From Bradyrhizobium barranii subsp. barranii (GTDB lineage Bacteria > Pseudomonadota > Alphaproteobacteria > Rhizobiales > Xanthobacteraceae): 64,000 nt of DNA. The notes under the pieces were generated by a model. It saw only the letters and a list, made by a program, of their open reading frames with translations, ran no database searches and was not told the origin of the DNA. The position numbers were made by a program, and so were the translations under genes. This document shows, in pieces, positions 52,128-60,601 of the stretch; the first letter of the stretch is position 1; every line of letters starts with the position of its first letter. The DNA lies in NCBI RefSeq assembly GCF_017565645.3, contig NZ_CP086136.1, positions 2,122,001-2,186,000 of the forward strand, in the 5' to 3' direction.

Positions 52128-52311
52128 CTATACGAGGCGCAGGCTTATGAACTCCTGAGATACGACGGGACGTCGCTCAGTTGCAGATTGCAGCGATGCA
52201 ACATCCCTCTCGGACCAGCGCTCTCCATGTTGACGGCGACGACCATCGACCTGCAATATCGCCGACGAGGAGATCTTGAATGACGGTTTCGAGATTCGTA
52301 GTCTCAAGGTC
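52128..52311 (-). pseudogene. Remnant of a small conserved rhizobial hypothetical protein
   Basis: Minus-strand frames give DLETTNLETVIQDLLVGDIA, then ERWSERDVA, then RCNLQLSDVPSYL and QEFISL in different frames. I recall similar proteins with the pattern D-W-D-L-E-T-V-x-x-D-x-x-x-G ... A-E-x-W-S-x-D-V-x ... D-V-P-x-x-L-x-x-F. The broken frames indicate decay. Confidence 0.45.
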
Positions 52312-53468
52312 GGCTTCGCGCCAGGCACGGCCAGCCTGTCCAAAGTCGTTGGCGACCAGCCTGCATGAGGTGCAGCGACAGGGCCTGGTTTCGGCAGCTT
52401 CATCGAGACGGCGGGATCTTGGTCGGCTATGTCCGCGCGTGTTCGCGACACCTTCGCCGCCTTCACCGGCGCCGGCATCTAGGAGCAGATCCGAGTAGAG
52501 TCGGGCGTAGGAGCCGGGTTCAAGCAGGGGGCAGCATGAAGCGGCGGCGCTGAACGCACAGGAAGCGTGACTGGGAGCGACTGACGGCATGCTAGGAGAA
52601 GAAGGAAGCAGAGAAGGAAATACGCCACCGGGCTCAAATACATGTCCCGGCGGCGGTGTTCATTTCCAGCCCCGAGATGGGACCTAACAAAAACCTCGGA
52701 TATAGGTCCTACGCACGAAACCTAGGAAGGTTTCAGGGGCCACCAGTGCACCCTGGCGGGCCTAGCACTCCCGGGAGCCCACCAGTGGATGATGACGCAT
52801 GGCTGGCTGTCCCACTAGTCTCAAAATAGAACGCTGCCGAGCTCGAAATACATGTCCCGGCAGCGCCTCATTCTCAAACTGAGCACTGAAATCCCAGTTA
52901 GCGCTAATTTTGCAATGGGCGTGCCACAGGTTTGTGACTGCGCTCGCCGGTTCACGCTGGCGGGCCTTCTCATCACGTAAGGCAGGAGACAATCGCTAGG
53001 ACAACGTCAGCGCCCAGGTCTGAGGCATATGTCGAAAGCAGAACGCCGGCGGAAAGTGCGACAGCAATCACTTCGAAAATCGTCATTTGGAACTCCCCCT
53101 CTTCAACTCCAAGCGGGGAGCGTTAGGCCTGGCCTGTTTCCACTGTGTTTCGTGGGCTCACCAAAGAATTTCGTGCACGTGGTTGTGATACACCGGGAAA
53201 AACAGGCAGTTTGTTAAATGCACGTGCTGAAGGATGGCTCCGCTTAGCTGCCAGAGAAGCTTCTTGATTGCACACCGTGCCCGACGACAAGTCGGGACAA
53301 TGTGGTAACAGGGTGCGTCAAAAAGGATCGTGCAAATTTGCAAGGTCGGTTCTCGACGGCCGCCCTGATGCCACTAGAGTAACTGTTGTGAAGGTCTCTA
53401 GTTAATCTCGCCAATGGAGCCCCAAATGTCCGAGAGCCGCCCCCCTTTCCCCCGTTCACACGTGAAAC
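52312..53468. other. Non-coding region with a short direct repeat
   Basis: About 1.15 kb left of the IS element. No supported gene. It carries two near-identical 16-base cores (AAATACATGTCCCGGC) at about 52636 and 52846. Confidence 0.45.
52632..52861 (+). repeat. Two copies of a 20-base direct repeat
   Basis: GCTCAAATACATGTCCCGGC at 52632-52651, and the same with one inserted G at 52841-52861, about 210 bases apart. The core contains the palindrome ACATGT. Confidence 0.6.
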
Positions 53469-53614
53469 AGAGCTGGCCCCGGTTGTTTGGACAGCGCCCC
53501 GCTGGATTTAAGTGGATTCCTGCCGGGTTATGCTGAACGCGGGGCTTTACGGTTTTGTCGTTGCGTCGGGAGGGCGTAGCCCGACCAGAGCGACGACAAA
53601 ACCGTCGGCGACGG

Positions 53615-54442
53615 TCATGCGGCCATCACCATAGCTTGCGTGCCGAAGTAAGCCTCGTCGGGCGTGCGCCCGTCAAGGCTCGAGTGAGGGCGTCCCTGAT
53701 TGTAGAAGGCCAGATACTTGGCAATTGACGCTCGCGCCTCGGACACGCTGTCGTAGGCGCGGAGATATACTTCTTCGTATTTGACCGTGCGCCAGAGCCG
53801 CTCGACAAACACGTTGTCGCGCCAGGCGCCCTTGCCGTCCATGCTGATGGCGATCTTCGCGTCCAGCAGCACATCGGTGAACTCGAGGCTGGTGAACTGG
53901 CTGCCCTGATCCGTGTTGAAAATCTCGGGCCTGCCGTGCTTCGCCAACGCCTCCTGGACCGCTTCGACGCAGAAGGCCGCCTCCATTGTGATCGAGACGC
54001 GATGGGCCAGGACCCGTCGGCTGAACACATCGACGACCGCCGCGAGATAGACGAAGCCACGCCGCATCGGAATGTAGGTGATGTCCATTGCCCACGCATG
54101 GTCGGGCCGCTCGATCTTCAATCCGCGCAACAGGTACGGGTAGATCTTGTGACCCGGAGCCGGCTTGCTCGTGTTCGGGCGACGATAGACCGCCTCGATC
54201 CGCATGCGCTTCATCAGCGTCGCGATGTGGCGGCGACCGGCGTATACGCCCTCCCGCCGCAGCAACGATCGCAGCATACGCGCTCCCGCGAAGGGATAAT
54301 CGAGATGCAGCTCATCGAGCCGACGCATCAAGGCAAGGTCCTCGGCCGAAACTGGCCGAGGTTCATAGTAGACCGTGCTGCGAGCCAGCTTCAGGACCTT
54401 CGCCTGGCGCACGATAGAAAGATCATGATCGCGGTCGATCAT
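53615..54442 (-). CDS. IS3-family transposase, orfB (DDE integrase)
   Basis: A 275-residue catalytic protein of IS3-type transposition. The DDE triad is visible: Asp in AWAMDITYIPM, Asp in FNTDQGSQFTS, and Glu in DNVFVERLWRTVKYEEVYLR. An N-terminal helix-rich region (LYEPRPVS-like YYEPRPVSAEDLALMRRLDE) is the HTH_21-type domain. Its ATG overlaps the orfA stop by 4 bases (ATGA). In this family a fusion OrfAB is normally made by ribosomal frameshifting in the overlap; no clear slippery run was identified here. Confidence 0.93.
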   Translation of the reverse strand: MIDRDHDLSIVRQAKVLKLARSTVYYEPRPVSAEDLALMRRLDELHLDYPFAGARMLRSLLRREGVYAGRRHIATLMKRMRIEAVYRRPNTSKPAPGHKIYPYLLRGLKIERPDHAWAMDITYIPMRRGFVYLAAVVDVFSRRVLAHRVSITMEAAFCVEAVQEALAKHGRPEIFNTDQGSQFTSLEFTDVLLDAKIAISMDGKGAWRDNVFVERLWRTVKYEEVYLRAYDSVSEARASIAKYLAFYNQGRPHSSLDGRTPDEAYFGTQAMVMAA

Positions 54443-54744
54443 CGCTTTGCGCTCAGCAGGCCCGCCTTGGTGAGCGCGCCGGACAAAAAATCGTTTTCCA
54501 ACGCCAGCTCGCCGATCTTGGCATGTAACGCCTTCAAATCGACCGGCGTCTCGGCCGATGTCTTGTCATGCCCAAACACGCCGGCGGCGCCTTCCAGGAG
54601 CTGGTTTTTCCAGATCGTGATCTGGTTCGGATGAACATCAAACAGTTGCGCCAGCTCCGCCAGTGTCTTGTCGCCTTTGACCGCAGCCAAAGCAACCTTC
54701 GCCTTGAATGCCGGAGAATGCGTCCGGCGGCTCTTCTTCGTCAT
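54439..54744 (-). CDS. IS3-family transposase, orfA (DNA-binding)
   Basis: A 101-residue DNA-binding subunit. A helix-turn-helix of the HTH_Tnp_1 type lies in SPAFKAKVALAAVKGDKTLA then ELAQLFDVHPNQITIWK, followed by a leucine-rich coiled region (LKALHAKIGELALENDFLSG) used for multimerisation. The ATG at 54744 has AGGAG 6 bases upstream; the longer frame is upstream read-through. The stop overlaps orfB. Confidence 0.93.
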   Translation of the reverse strand: MTKKSRRTHSPAFKAKVALAAVKGDKTLAELAQLFDVHPNQITIWKNQLLEGAAGVFGHDKTSAETPVDLKALHAKIGELALENDFLSGALTKAGLLSAKR

Positions 54745-54832
54745 CTTCGCTCCTGATTCGCAGCAAGAATCCTCGCCGCTGTCAGGCAGAAAATCCACTC
54801 AAGCTACTGTCCGAATTTGCGGGGCCAGCTCT

Positions 54833-55280
54833 AAGAAGCTCTGGGAGCCGGCGCACAGCAGGCAAGTGCCTTCCCTATTAGATGGTCGTGAAGCTTCAGT
54901 GCCAGTCGTGCTCCGGCTACGTCGAGCTTCTCAAGAATACAAAAACACGCTACAAAAGCCGATCTTTGGCGAGCAAAAAAGCTAGGTTTATCAAAGACAA
55001 AGTTGAGCGGCGGCAGTACCCACCCAACTGTACCAATAGTCCCTTGGCCGGCCCGACATCGTAACTCAGTGTGGTTCTCGGCCGCGCCCAGTAGGTCGAT
55101 TTGGCCTCTGGCTCCTTTCGCTACCTTTCCTTGCCAACCAGCCACCCATCAACCAGTATTGCGGTCTTCCTCAATCGAGAGGAAAAAGGCGATCATTCCA
55201 AGGTGGCAAGACATTCGGCCGCTCTGAATTTGTTCTCTATGGCCTCAAGCCCCTCGATATCGAAGTAGGGCTTCTTATTG
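54833..55280. other. Intergenic between IS and the TIR gene
   Basis: About 450 bases, lower in GC than the surroundings by eye. No supported gene. A plus-strand frame at 54882-55064 is open but has no recognisable features. The promoter of the TIR/transglutaminase module should lie here. Confidence 0.4.
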
Positions 55281-56822
55281 ATGCAAGTTTACTTTAGCCA
55301 CAGCTACCGCGACGTTGCGGTCAACGGGTACTTCATCGACAAGTTCGCGAACGAGGATCTCCCGTTACGAGCGGACCAAAAGACTGACATCTGGTGCGTC
55401 GCGAAACTTGAACGCTACCTCTCCGAGATGGGGGGCTTCATCTCGGTCATTCCCTGTCGACCCACCGACGCGGACCTAGGTGGTTACTCACCTTACATCG
55501 GTAGGGAGCTGGACCTCGCCCGTCGCGCGCGTGTCCCTCGCCTGCTCTTCGTCGATGAACGGGTCCTTCGTCACCATCAACTCGAATTTCCTGAGGATGC
55601 CGTTTCATTCAAGGCTGATGAGCCGGCGGAGGCTGCAGGCCAACATGATGAGGCTATAAGAGCATTTAGGCTTGCGCTTGAAACCACAGTGAGACCTGAG
55701 CGGCAATTATCCAAAGAAGCAATTGTGGTTGCGGCGGGCACTGGGACGCTGAGGGACGCGGCTCGAGACGTAGTTGAGATACTCCGGCGACATAATTTCC
55801 GCGTTACGCCGTTGATCGGCAAGTTCAATGATCGAGGTCTTGATGACATCCGCCTTCTCGAAGCGATCTGGCGTTCGGAGCTTTGCATATTCCTACTTGG
55901 CGAGAGGTTATCCGACACTCACTTGGCGCTGGCACTTGCGCACGCCCATTGCATACCTTCGATTCGCTTGCAGCACTCTCCAACCGCGGATCAATGTGCA
56001 CCGACCATTTCCGGTACGATTCACTGGCGGGATCGCGGAGAGATGCTGGTAGAGCTCGAGCGTCAGGTATCTAGCTATCGCGAGGGGCTCGTGCGGCCTG
56101 TCGAGATCGCCCAAGGATTAGGCGCAACCGATGCCGCTCGTGCCATTGGAACGATGCGCTGGCGCCATCGTCCTGAAAACCTCTGGGATGTCGACGACGG
56201 TGGGGCGATCTTGTCACATGTCCGTCCGGATCTAGCCTTCATCCAAGACGAGGTAAACCGCGCTCGCCGTGCATATGGAGCTTCCTTTGCCAATGCGCGT
56301 GGGCGTGAGGCGATGATGCAAATCTGCCGGCACATATACGATGGAATCCGTCGCCACCGGTTTGGATTTGAACTCGAGCCAAAAGGTCCAGAACCCAGCG
56401 TTCAGATCGTGCGAAGTCCTTTGCAGATCGAGACTCACCGCACAGCAAACTGCTTAGACTTGGCATGCCTTTTCGCGAGTTTAATCGAGGCCGCTGGCCA
56501 AGCGCCAATCATCGTCATCGTGGACGGTGACGGCTTTGCGCATGCTTTGGTTGGGGCGCGTGGCTTCAGCGAGCCCGCATGGCGCAACTCCCAACTCGGG
56601 GATCTCCGCCGTGCGTTGAGCCTTGGAGATGCGTTGTTCTTTGAGCCGACAGGTGCAGTCGAGGCGGACGCTCCTGTGGCAGACGAACTTGAACAAGATC
56701 GTTGCGACAAGCTTCTCGACTTTGCAACGGCAAGGCTGGCAGCGGAGCGGACGATTAAGAGAGACGATATCCGCGTTCGGCACGTTGTGGACATTCTGTA
56801 TCTTAGGCAACGGCAGAGTTAG
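55281..56822 (+). CDS. TIR-like / transglutaminase-like multidomain protein
   Basis: A 513-residue cytoplasmic protein with no family name known to me. Residues ~1-105 look TIR-like: QVYFSHSYRDVAVNGYFIDK, then LERYLSEMGGFISVIP, with a possible catalytic Glu in YIGRELDLARRARVPRLLFV. Residues ~147-235 look like a second Rossmann/TIR-like or SLOG-like unit (AIVVAAGTGTLRDAARDVVE, LCIFLLGERLSDTHLALALA). Residues ~340-470 form a transglutaminase-like peptidase: Cys391 in RTANCLDLACLFASLIEAAG, His421 in GDGFAHALVGA and an acid near FFEPTGA (Glu455). The ATG at 55281 (after a TTG) is chosen; the ribosome site is weak. A second gene follows after 4 bases. Next to an IS and with lower GC than neighbours, it resembles a mobile defence-type module. 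Domain calls are by eye. Confidence 0.75.
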   Translation: MQVYFSHSYRDVAVNGYFIDKFANEDLPLRADQKTDIWCVAKLERYLSEMGGFISVIPCRPTDADLGGYSPYIGRELDLARRARVPRLLFVDERVLRHHQLEFPEDAVSFKADEPAEAAGQHDEAIRAFRLALETTVRPERQLSKEAIVVAAGTGTLRDAARDVVEILRRHNFRVTPLIGKFNDRGLDDIRLLEAIWRSELCIFLLGERLSDTHLALALAHAHCIPSIRLQHSPTADQCAPTISGTIHWRDRGEMLVELERQVSSYREGLVRPVEIAQGLGATDAARAIGTMRWRHRPENLWDVDDGGAILSHVRPDLAFIQDEVNRARRAYGASFANARGREAMMQICRHIYDGIRRHRFGFELEPKGPEPSVQIVRSPLQIETHRTANCLDLACLFASLIEAAGQAPIIVIVDGDGFAHALVGARGFSEPAWRNSQLGDLRRALSLGDALFFEPTGAVEADAPVADELEQDRCDKLLDFATARLAAERTIKRDDIRVRHVVDILYLRQRQS

Positions 56823-56826
56823 AAAA

Positions 56827-57558
56827 ATGGCGAGCCCCGTAAAGACGTACCAAACTGAAATGCATACGAATCTCGGGTTCTTCGCGACTTGGTTGCCGGG
56901 GGATCCGATTGATATCGGCGATGTAGGCACCATGGTCGACGGACGTTTCCGGCGGCTCTCGTCACTGGCCGAGATCGACGTTGTTTGCGAAGCAAGTGAT
57001 CCAGGTCCTGCACAAAGCGTGCAATATACCTCGGCAAGAGGCACGAAGGTGGAAACCAAGGCGGCGGCAGACTTGGTAGGCGTTGCCAATGCCGAGGTCG
57101 CGATTAATTTCTCGACCGAAGGTGCATTCGTATTTCATGCAAGCGGTTTACGAGCACGCCAACTCAAGAACTTGCCGGCTATAGAGAGAGGCGTTCTCAA
57201 GGCCTACGAGAAGGGCAAGTGGCAAAAGGATTGGTTCATCATAGACGCGGTTCAAGAGTCAAGCTGCACCACGATCATTGTCTCTCAAGATACGGCGGCG
57301 AGCCTTGTGCTTACAGCGAAGCTTGCGGGGGGCTTAGCCGCGCTTTCTCTGGCTGATCCAAAGCTGGGCCTGCGCGTCTCCGCAAGTAGCGGCAAGTTAC
57401 TGCACGTTGTCGGCGGGCGATCTCTCAAACCACTCTATTCTTGTCTGAGAGTTCAGAGTCGTCTTTTTGGACCCGCTTCGCTCAAGCCGGTCCTGGGAGG
57501 AACAGATCATTCGTCAGGATTTGAACGTGCGAGTCTAGGTGATCTCGTCGAACACTGA
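56827..57558 (+). CDS. Unrecognised 243-residue partner of the TIR/transglutaminase protein
   Basis: The start is 4 bases after the preceding stop, so the two genes are translated from one message and probably act together. The N-terminus MASPVKTYQTEMHTNLGFFA and then TWLPGDPIDIGDVGTMVDGR reads like a small ordered domain. The middle (VAINFSTEGAFVFHASGLRA, DWFIIDAVQESSCTTIIVSQ) alternates polar and hydrophobic residues as in membrane-inserting beta-hairpins. A C-terminal amphipathic part (KLAGGLAALSLADPKLGLRV) follows. I do not recognise a family. The pattern of an effector next to a protease-like sensor recalls gasdermin-type pore-formers, but the sequence similarity is too weak to claim. 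There is no signal peptide. Confidence 0.7.
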   Translation: MASPVKTYQTEMHTNLGFFATWLPGDPIDIGDVGTMVDGRFRRLSSLAEIDVVCEASDPGPAQSVQYTSARGTKVETKAAADLVGVANAEVAINFSTEGAFVFHASGLRARQLKNLPAIERGVLKAYEKGKWQKDWFIIDAVQESSCTTIIVSQDTAASLVLTAKLAGGLAALSLADPKLGLRVSASSGKLLHVVGGRSLKPLYSCLRVQSRLFGPASLKPVLGGTDHSSGFERASLGDLVEH

Positions 57559-57908
57559 AGGTTAGCGCTCCGCTCATCCTTGTCGAAGGTTGGCGACTCC
57601 ATGTCCCGTAGCAATGATAGTTCGCGTCGCAGCAGAGGACTCCGGTCGAACGCAACGCGACTGCCGCCGTCGCCAACAGCTTGAGCGCGCCCATCACTGC
57701 GATGCTGCTCGCCTTTGAACTCGAAGCGGAGAACTGCGCAGAGTGATCGGCTGCGTCAACATTTCTGGCTTGGTTTGCTCGTCCTCCGCGATGTAGCCTG
57801 ATTACGCATTGCGATCTGCGTCGATGGCCGTTCTCATCCCAATGACCTCGGCCGCATCACGTCTAGCCTTCCCGAGGAAATTCGAGCGCAACAATCGTTG
57901 GGGATCTC
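57559..57908. other. Intergenic containing a transporter remnant
   Basis: About 350 bases upstream of the DUF4126 gene; part of it is homologous to the AEC transporter gene at 58.5-59.5 kb (separate entry). Confidence 0.5.
57600..57740 (-). pseudogene. Remnant of an AEC-type transporter gene
   Basis: The plus strand reads GCCAACAGCTTGAGCGCGCC and continues to CTCGCCTTTGAACTCGAAGC. It aligns almost base for base with GCCAGCAGCTTCAGCGCGCT and CTCGCCTTTGACCTCGAACC inside the intact AEC gene (about 58742-58803). Translated on the minus strand it gives MGALKLLATAAVAL, against MSALKLLAMPAAAF in the intact protein. Only this ~100-base core is kept. A decayed paralogue or partial duplication is inferred. 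Confidence 0.6.
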
Positions 57909-58496
57909 ATGTCGAACTCCGATCTCGCGTTGTCGATTGCGCTCGGTGTCGGTCTTGCGGCCGCGACGGGCTTCCGGGTGTTCCTGCCGATGCTGGTTGC
58001 CAGCGTGGCCGCTTACTCGGGTTCGCTTCCTTTGGGCGACGGTTTCGCGTGGCTTGGAACACCTGCTGCAATGCTCATGCTTGGCGTGGCCGCGCTCCTG
58101 GAGGTTGGTGCGTATTTCATTCCCGGCGTGGATAATGTGCTCGATGTCATCGCCGCGCCTGTCGCGGTGATCGCCGGAGCCATGCTGTCAGCGGCGACCA
58201 TGGCAGACCTTCCGCCGATGATGAAATGGACGGCCGCCATCGTCGCGGGCGGCGGCGCGGCCGGCATCGTGCATGGCGTCACCGCGGTCGTGCGGGCCAA
58301 ATCGACGGTCCTGACGGCTGGCCTCGGCAACTCAACCGTTGCGACCGCCGAATTGGGCGGTGCACTCCTCGTATCGCTTCTCGCCCTGGCTGCGCCGGTT
58401 GCCGCATTCGCGATCGTCATTCTGATGCTCTGGCTGGCGATACGTTTGATCCTGCGCTTGCGGAGGTCAGCTCCTCGCACGGATCAACCGGGATGA
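57909..58496 (+). CDS. DUF4126 family membrane protein
   Basis: A 195-residue inner-membrane protein with five or six transmembrane helices, Gly/Ala-rich. It begins MSNSDLALSIALGVGLAAAT and includes TGFRVFLPMLVASVAAYSGS, EVGAYFIPGVDNVLDVIAAP and KWTAAIVAGGGAAGIVHGVT. It matches DUF4126, whose role is unknown. The ATG is set by the family N-terminus; the ribosome site TTGGGGA is weak. High GC and codon use fit the chromosomal backbone, and this gene marks the end of the variable region. Confidence 0.88.
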   Translation: MSNSDLALSIALGVGLAAATGFRVFLPMLVASVAAYSGSLPLGDGFAWLGTPAAMLMLGVAALLEVGAYFIPGVDNVLDVIAAPVAVIAGAMLSAATMADLPPMMKWTAAIVAGGGAAGIVHGVTAVVRAKSTVLTAGLGNSTVATAELGGALLVSLLALAAPVAAFAIVILMLWLAIRLILRLRRSAPRTDQPG

Positions 58497-58516
58497 CCGC
58501 GTGACCGCTCGTGCGG

Positions 58517-59461
58517 CTACCTCGCCCCCGCCACGATCACCACCACCACCGGCAACGTCACCGCCGCCAGCAACGTCCCCAGCGCCACCGCCCCCGACAC
58601 CGGGTTCACCAGCCGCTGATACTGGGCCGCGAAGATGTACGCGTTGGCGCCGGTCGGCATCGCCGCGAACAGCACGATGACGCCGGCTGCGACCGGAGGC
58701 AAACCGAGCAGTTTGGCCAGCACGAACGCCGCCGCCGGCATCGCCAGCAGCTTCAGCGCGCTCATCGCGGCGACGCTCAGCATCTCGCCTTTGACCTCGA
58801 ACCGAAACAGATTGATGCCGAGCGCGATCAGCGCCGCCGGCGATCCCGCCTGTGCGAGCAACTCGATCGTCCTGTCGACGACGGGGTTGAGGCCGAGTCC
58901 CGTAAAGCGCCAGACCACGCCAAAACCGATCGCCAGCATCAGCGGATTGCGCGCGAGATCCGCGAGCACGGGGCGGATGACCGACAGGACCGAGCCCGTC
59001 CGCTTGCGGCTGACAAGCTCCATCTGCAGGATGCCGCAGAGCCAGAGCAGCGGCGTGTTCACCGACAGGATCAGCGACATCGGGCCTGCGGCCTCGTTGC
59101 CGAGCGCCGAGAGCACGAGGGGAATGCCGAGCATCACGATGTTGCCGTAGACCGAGCCGATCGCGAACACGACGCCGTCCTCGCGGTCCTCGCGCCGTTC
59201 GCGCAAGCATGCCGAGAGCGCCAGCGCCGCGATCCAGGTGATGGCCAGCGCGCCGTAATAGGCGCCCCACATCCGCCAGGGGCTGACATCGGGGAATTCC
59301 GACACGACGATGGTGCGGAACAGCAGCGCCGGGATCGCGATGCTGAAGGCGAACTCGGAGATGCCCTTGTGCGCGGTCTCCGAGACGAAGCGAAACAGCA
59401 CCGACGCGTAGCCGGCCGCGATCAGGGCGAACACCGGCGCGACGATCAACACTGTGGCCAT
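58517..59461 (-). CDS. AEC (auxin efflux carrier) family transporter
   Basis: A 314-residue, ten-helix transporter of the AEC family; bacterial members include malonate and other organic-acid carriers. Helix 1 is VLIVAPVFALIAAGYASVLF. The family's GIPLVLSALG-x-EAAGPMSL region is GNIVMLGIPLVLSALGNEAA, and helix turns such as NPLMLAIGFGVVWRF and PLVDRT-like NPVVDRTIELLAQAG fit the 5+5 repeat. The last helix is VALGTLLAAVTLPVVVVIV. The substrate is unknown. It lies convergent with DUF4126 (20 bases apart). A decayed fragment of a related gene lies at 57.6-57.74 kb. Confidence 0.92.
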   Translation of the reverse strand: MATVLIVAPVFALIAAGYASVLFRFVSETAHKGISEFAFSIAIPALLFRTIVVSEFPDVSPWRMWGAYYGALAITWIAALALSACLRERREDREDGVVFAIGSVYGNIVMLGIPLVLSALGNEAAGPMSLILSVNTPLLWLCGILQMELVSRKRTGSVLSVIRPVLADLARNPLMLAIGFGVVWRFTGLGLNPVVDRTIELLAQAGSPAALIALGINLFRFEVKGEMLSVAAMSALKLLAMPAAAFVLAKLLGLPPVAAGVIVLFAAMPTGANAYIFAAQYQRLVNPVSGAVALGTLLAAVTLPVVVVIVAGAR

Positions 59462-59833
59462 GCGCCCCTCATCTCACGGGGACATCACACGACCACCCCA
59501 CGTTCTCGATCATGCCATCATGCCGCTGTTTTGCCCGACGAGTCAAATCGATTTCGTAAAATCCGTAAATGGCCGCCGTGGCCTGGCTACTGTGCATGGG
59601 GTTGTTTTCGCGTTTTTTGGCTGGACGGAAGCTGAAGCCGCGCGCGGTCCCGATCTCGCCAGCTCTGCCAAAGGCTTAGCCTGATATTGCGACATCGTGC
59701 CCGGGATGGGCCCCCGCCGGGCCGATCGGCCTGTTGCCCGGAGCGCACAGGTGGCCGTTTTCGCTTCAGGCCTCGTTGCCAACGAACGGCCGTTCACCCA
59801 CTATTCCCTCTGACTCGACATTTGGGGGGATCG

Positions 59834-60169
59834 ATGCCGGCGCTCCGTTTTAAAAAATCCTTGGCTGCTGCGATCTCGGGCATTGCGCTCGCCGTCCTGG
59901 TCCATCCCGGCGCCGGCTTCGCCTACACGCAGGAGGAGCAGCAGGCCTGCTCGCCGGACGCGATGCGGCTGTGCGGCGAGTTCGTTCCGAACGTTGATGC
60001 CATCACCGCCTGCATGATCCAGAAGAAATCGCAGCTCTCGCCGCAGTGCAAAGTGTTCTTCCGCCAGGGACCCGAGCCCGGCGAGGCCCGCGCCGGCAAG
60101 CCGACGGCCAAGAAGAGCACCAAGCCTTCGCAGAAGGCGGCCAAGAAGAAGAAATCCAGCGAAAGCTGA
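59834..60169 (+). CDS. Small secreted Cys-containing protein
   Basis: A 111-residue exported protein. It has a signal peptide (LAAAISGIALAVLVHPGAGF|AYTQ) and a four-Cys middle: ACSPDAMRLCGEFVPNVDAI, then ACMIQKKSQLSPQCKVFFR, which would form two disulphides. A Lys-rich low-complexity tail (KKSTKPSQKAAKKKK) follows. Similar small proteins are common in Bradyrhizobium and are sometimes called cysteine-rich; the function is unknown. GGGGGGA precedes the ATG at 59834. Confidence 0.8.
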   Translation: MPALRFKKSLAAAISGIALAVLVHPGAGFAYTQEEQQACSPDAMRLCGEFVPNVDAITACMIQKKSQLSPQCKVFFRQGPEPGEARAGKPTAKKSTKPSQKAAKKKKSSES

Positions 60170-60601
60170 GTGCGGGACCTGCGTTCTTTCTTTGAAGCTC
60201 GTCATGTCAGGGCAAACGCGCGAAGCGCCGTCGCGTCGGCTTCCCCTGCATGTGCGTTGCCGGCATCAGCTGCGCGCCAGCCTCCGGACTCCTTTTGTTC
60301 GCCTCGCCGTGCGGACGCCTGCGACAATTACCAGCGCGTTCGATGGAAAAGAGTCGCGAGAGGGTTTGCGCGGCGAGGTTGCATTCCGTTTTTCCCGCGT
60401 TGCTGCCGAAAAAGCGTGGGATTGCCGGCGTGAAGGGCGTTTCGTTGCGATTGGTATCCTGGTCGCGCGAAGCAGTGTGACTCAAAAGCCAACACGTCTT
60501 GTTATTTCGTGGCTCTGAGGCAACTGCCGGTAAATTTTTCTTTCCCGAATCAGCGCGGTGATTCATTTTCGTGATCTGGGGTCAATCTGGAGGCCAGAGG
60601 T
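60170..60601. other. Intergenic, no gene recognised
   Basis: About 430 bases before the ParA gene. No supported gene; the frames here are out of frame with known motifs. Confidence 0.4.

Larger units (their letters stand above)
53469..54832 (-). mobile_element. IS3-family insertion sequence
   Basis: A complete element of about 1364 bp. The ends are inverted repeats beginning AGAGCTGGCCCCG; the 13 terminal bases match perfectly, and a GGACAG core 8 or so bases further in also matches. Two overlapping transposase frames (orfA, orfB) fill it on the minus strand. No direct target repeat is visible next to the outer ends (AAC left, AAG right), which may mean old or rearranged flanks. The element separates the decayed region at 52 kb from the TIR/transglutaminase module at 55.3 kb. 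Confidence 0.85.
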
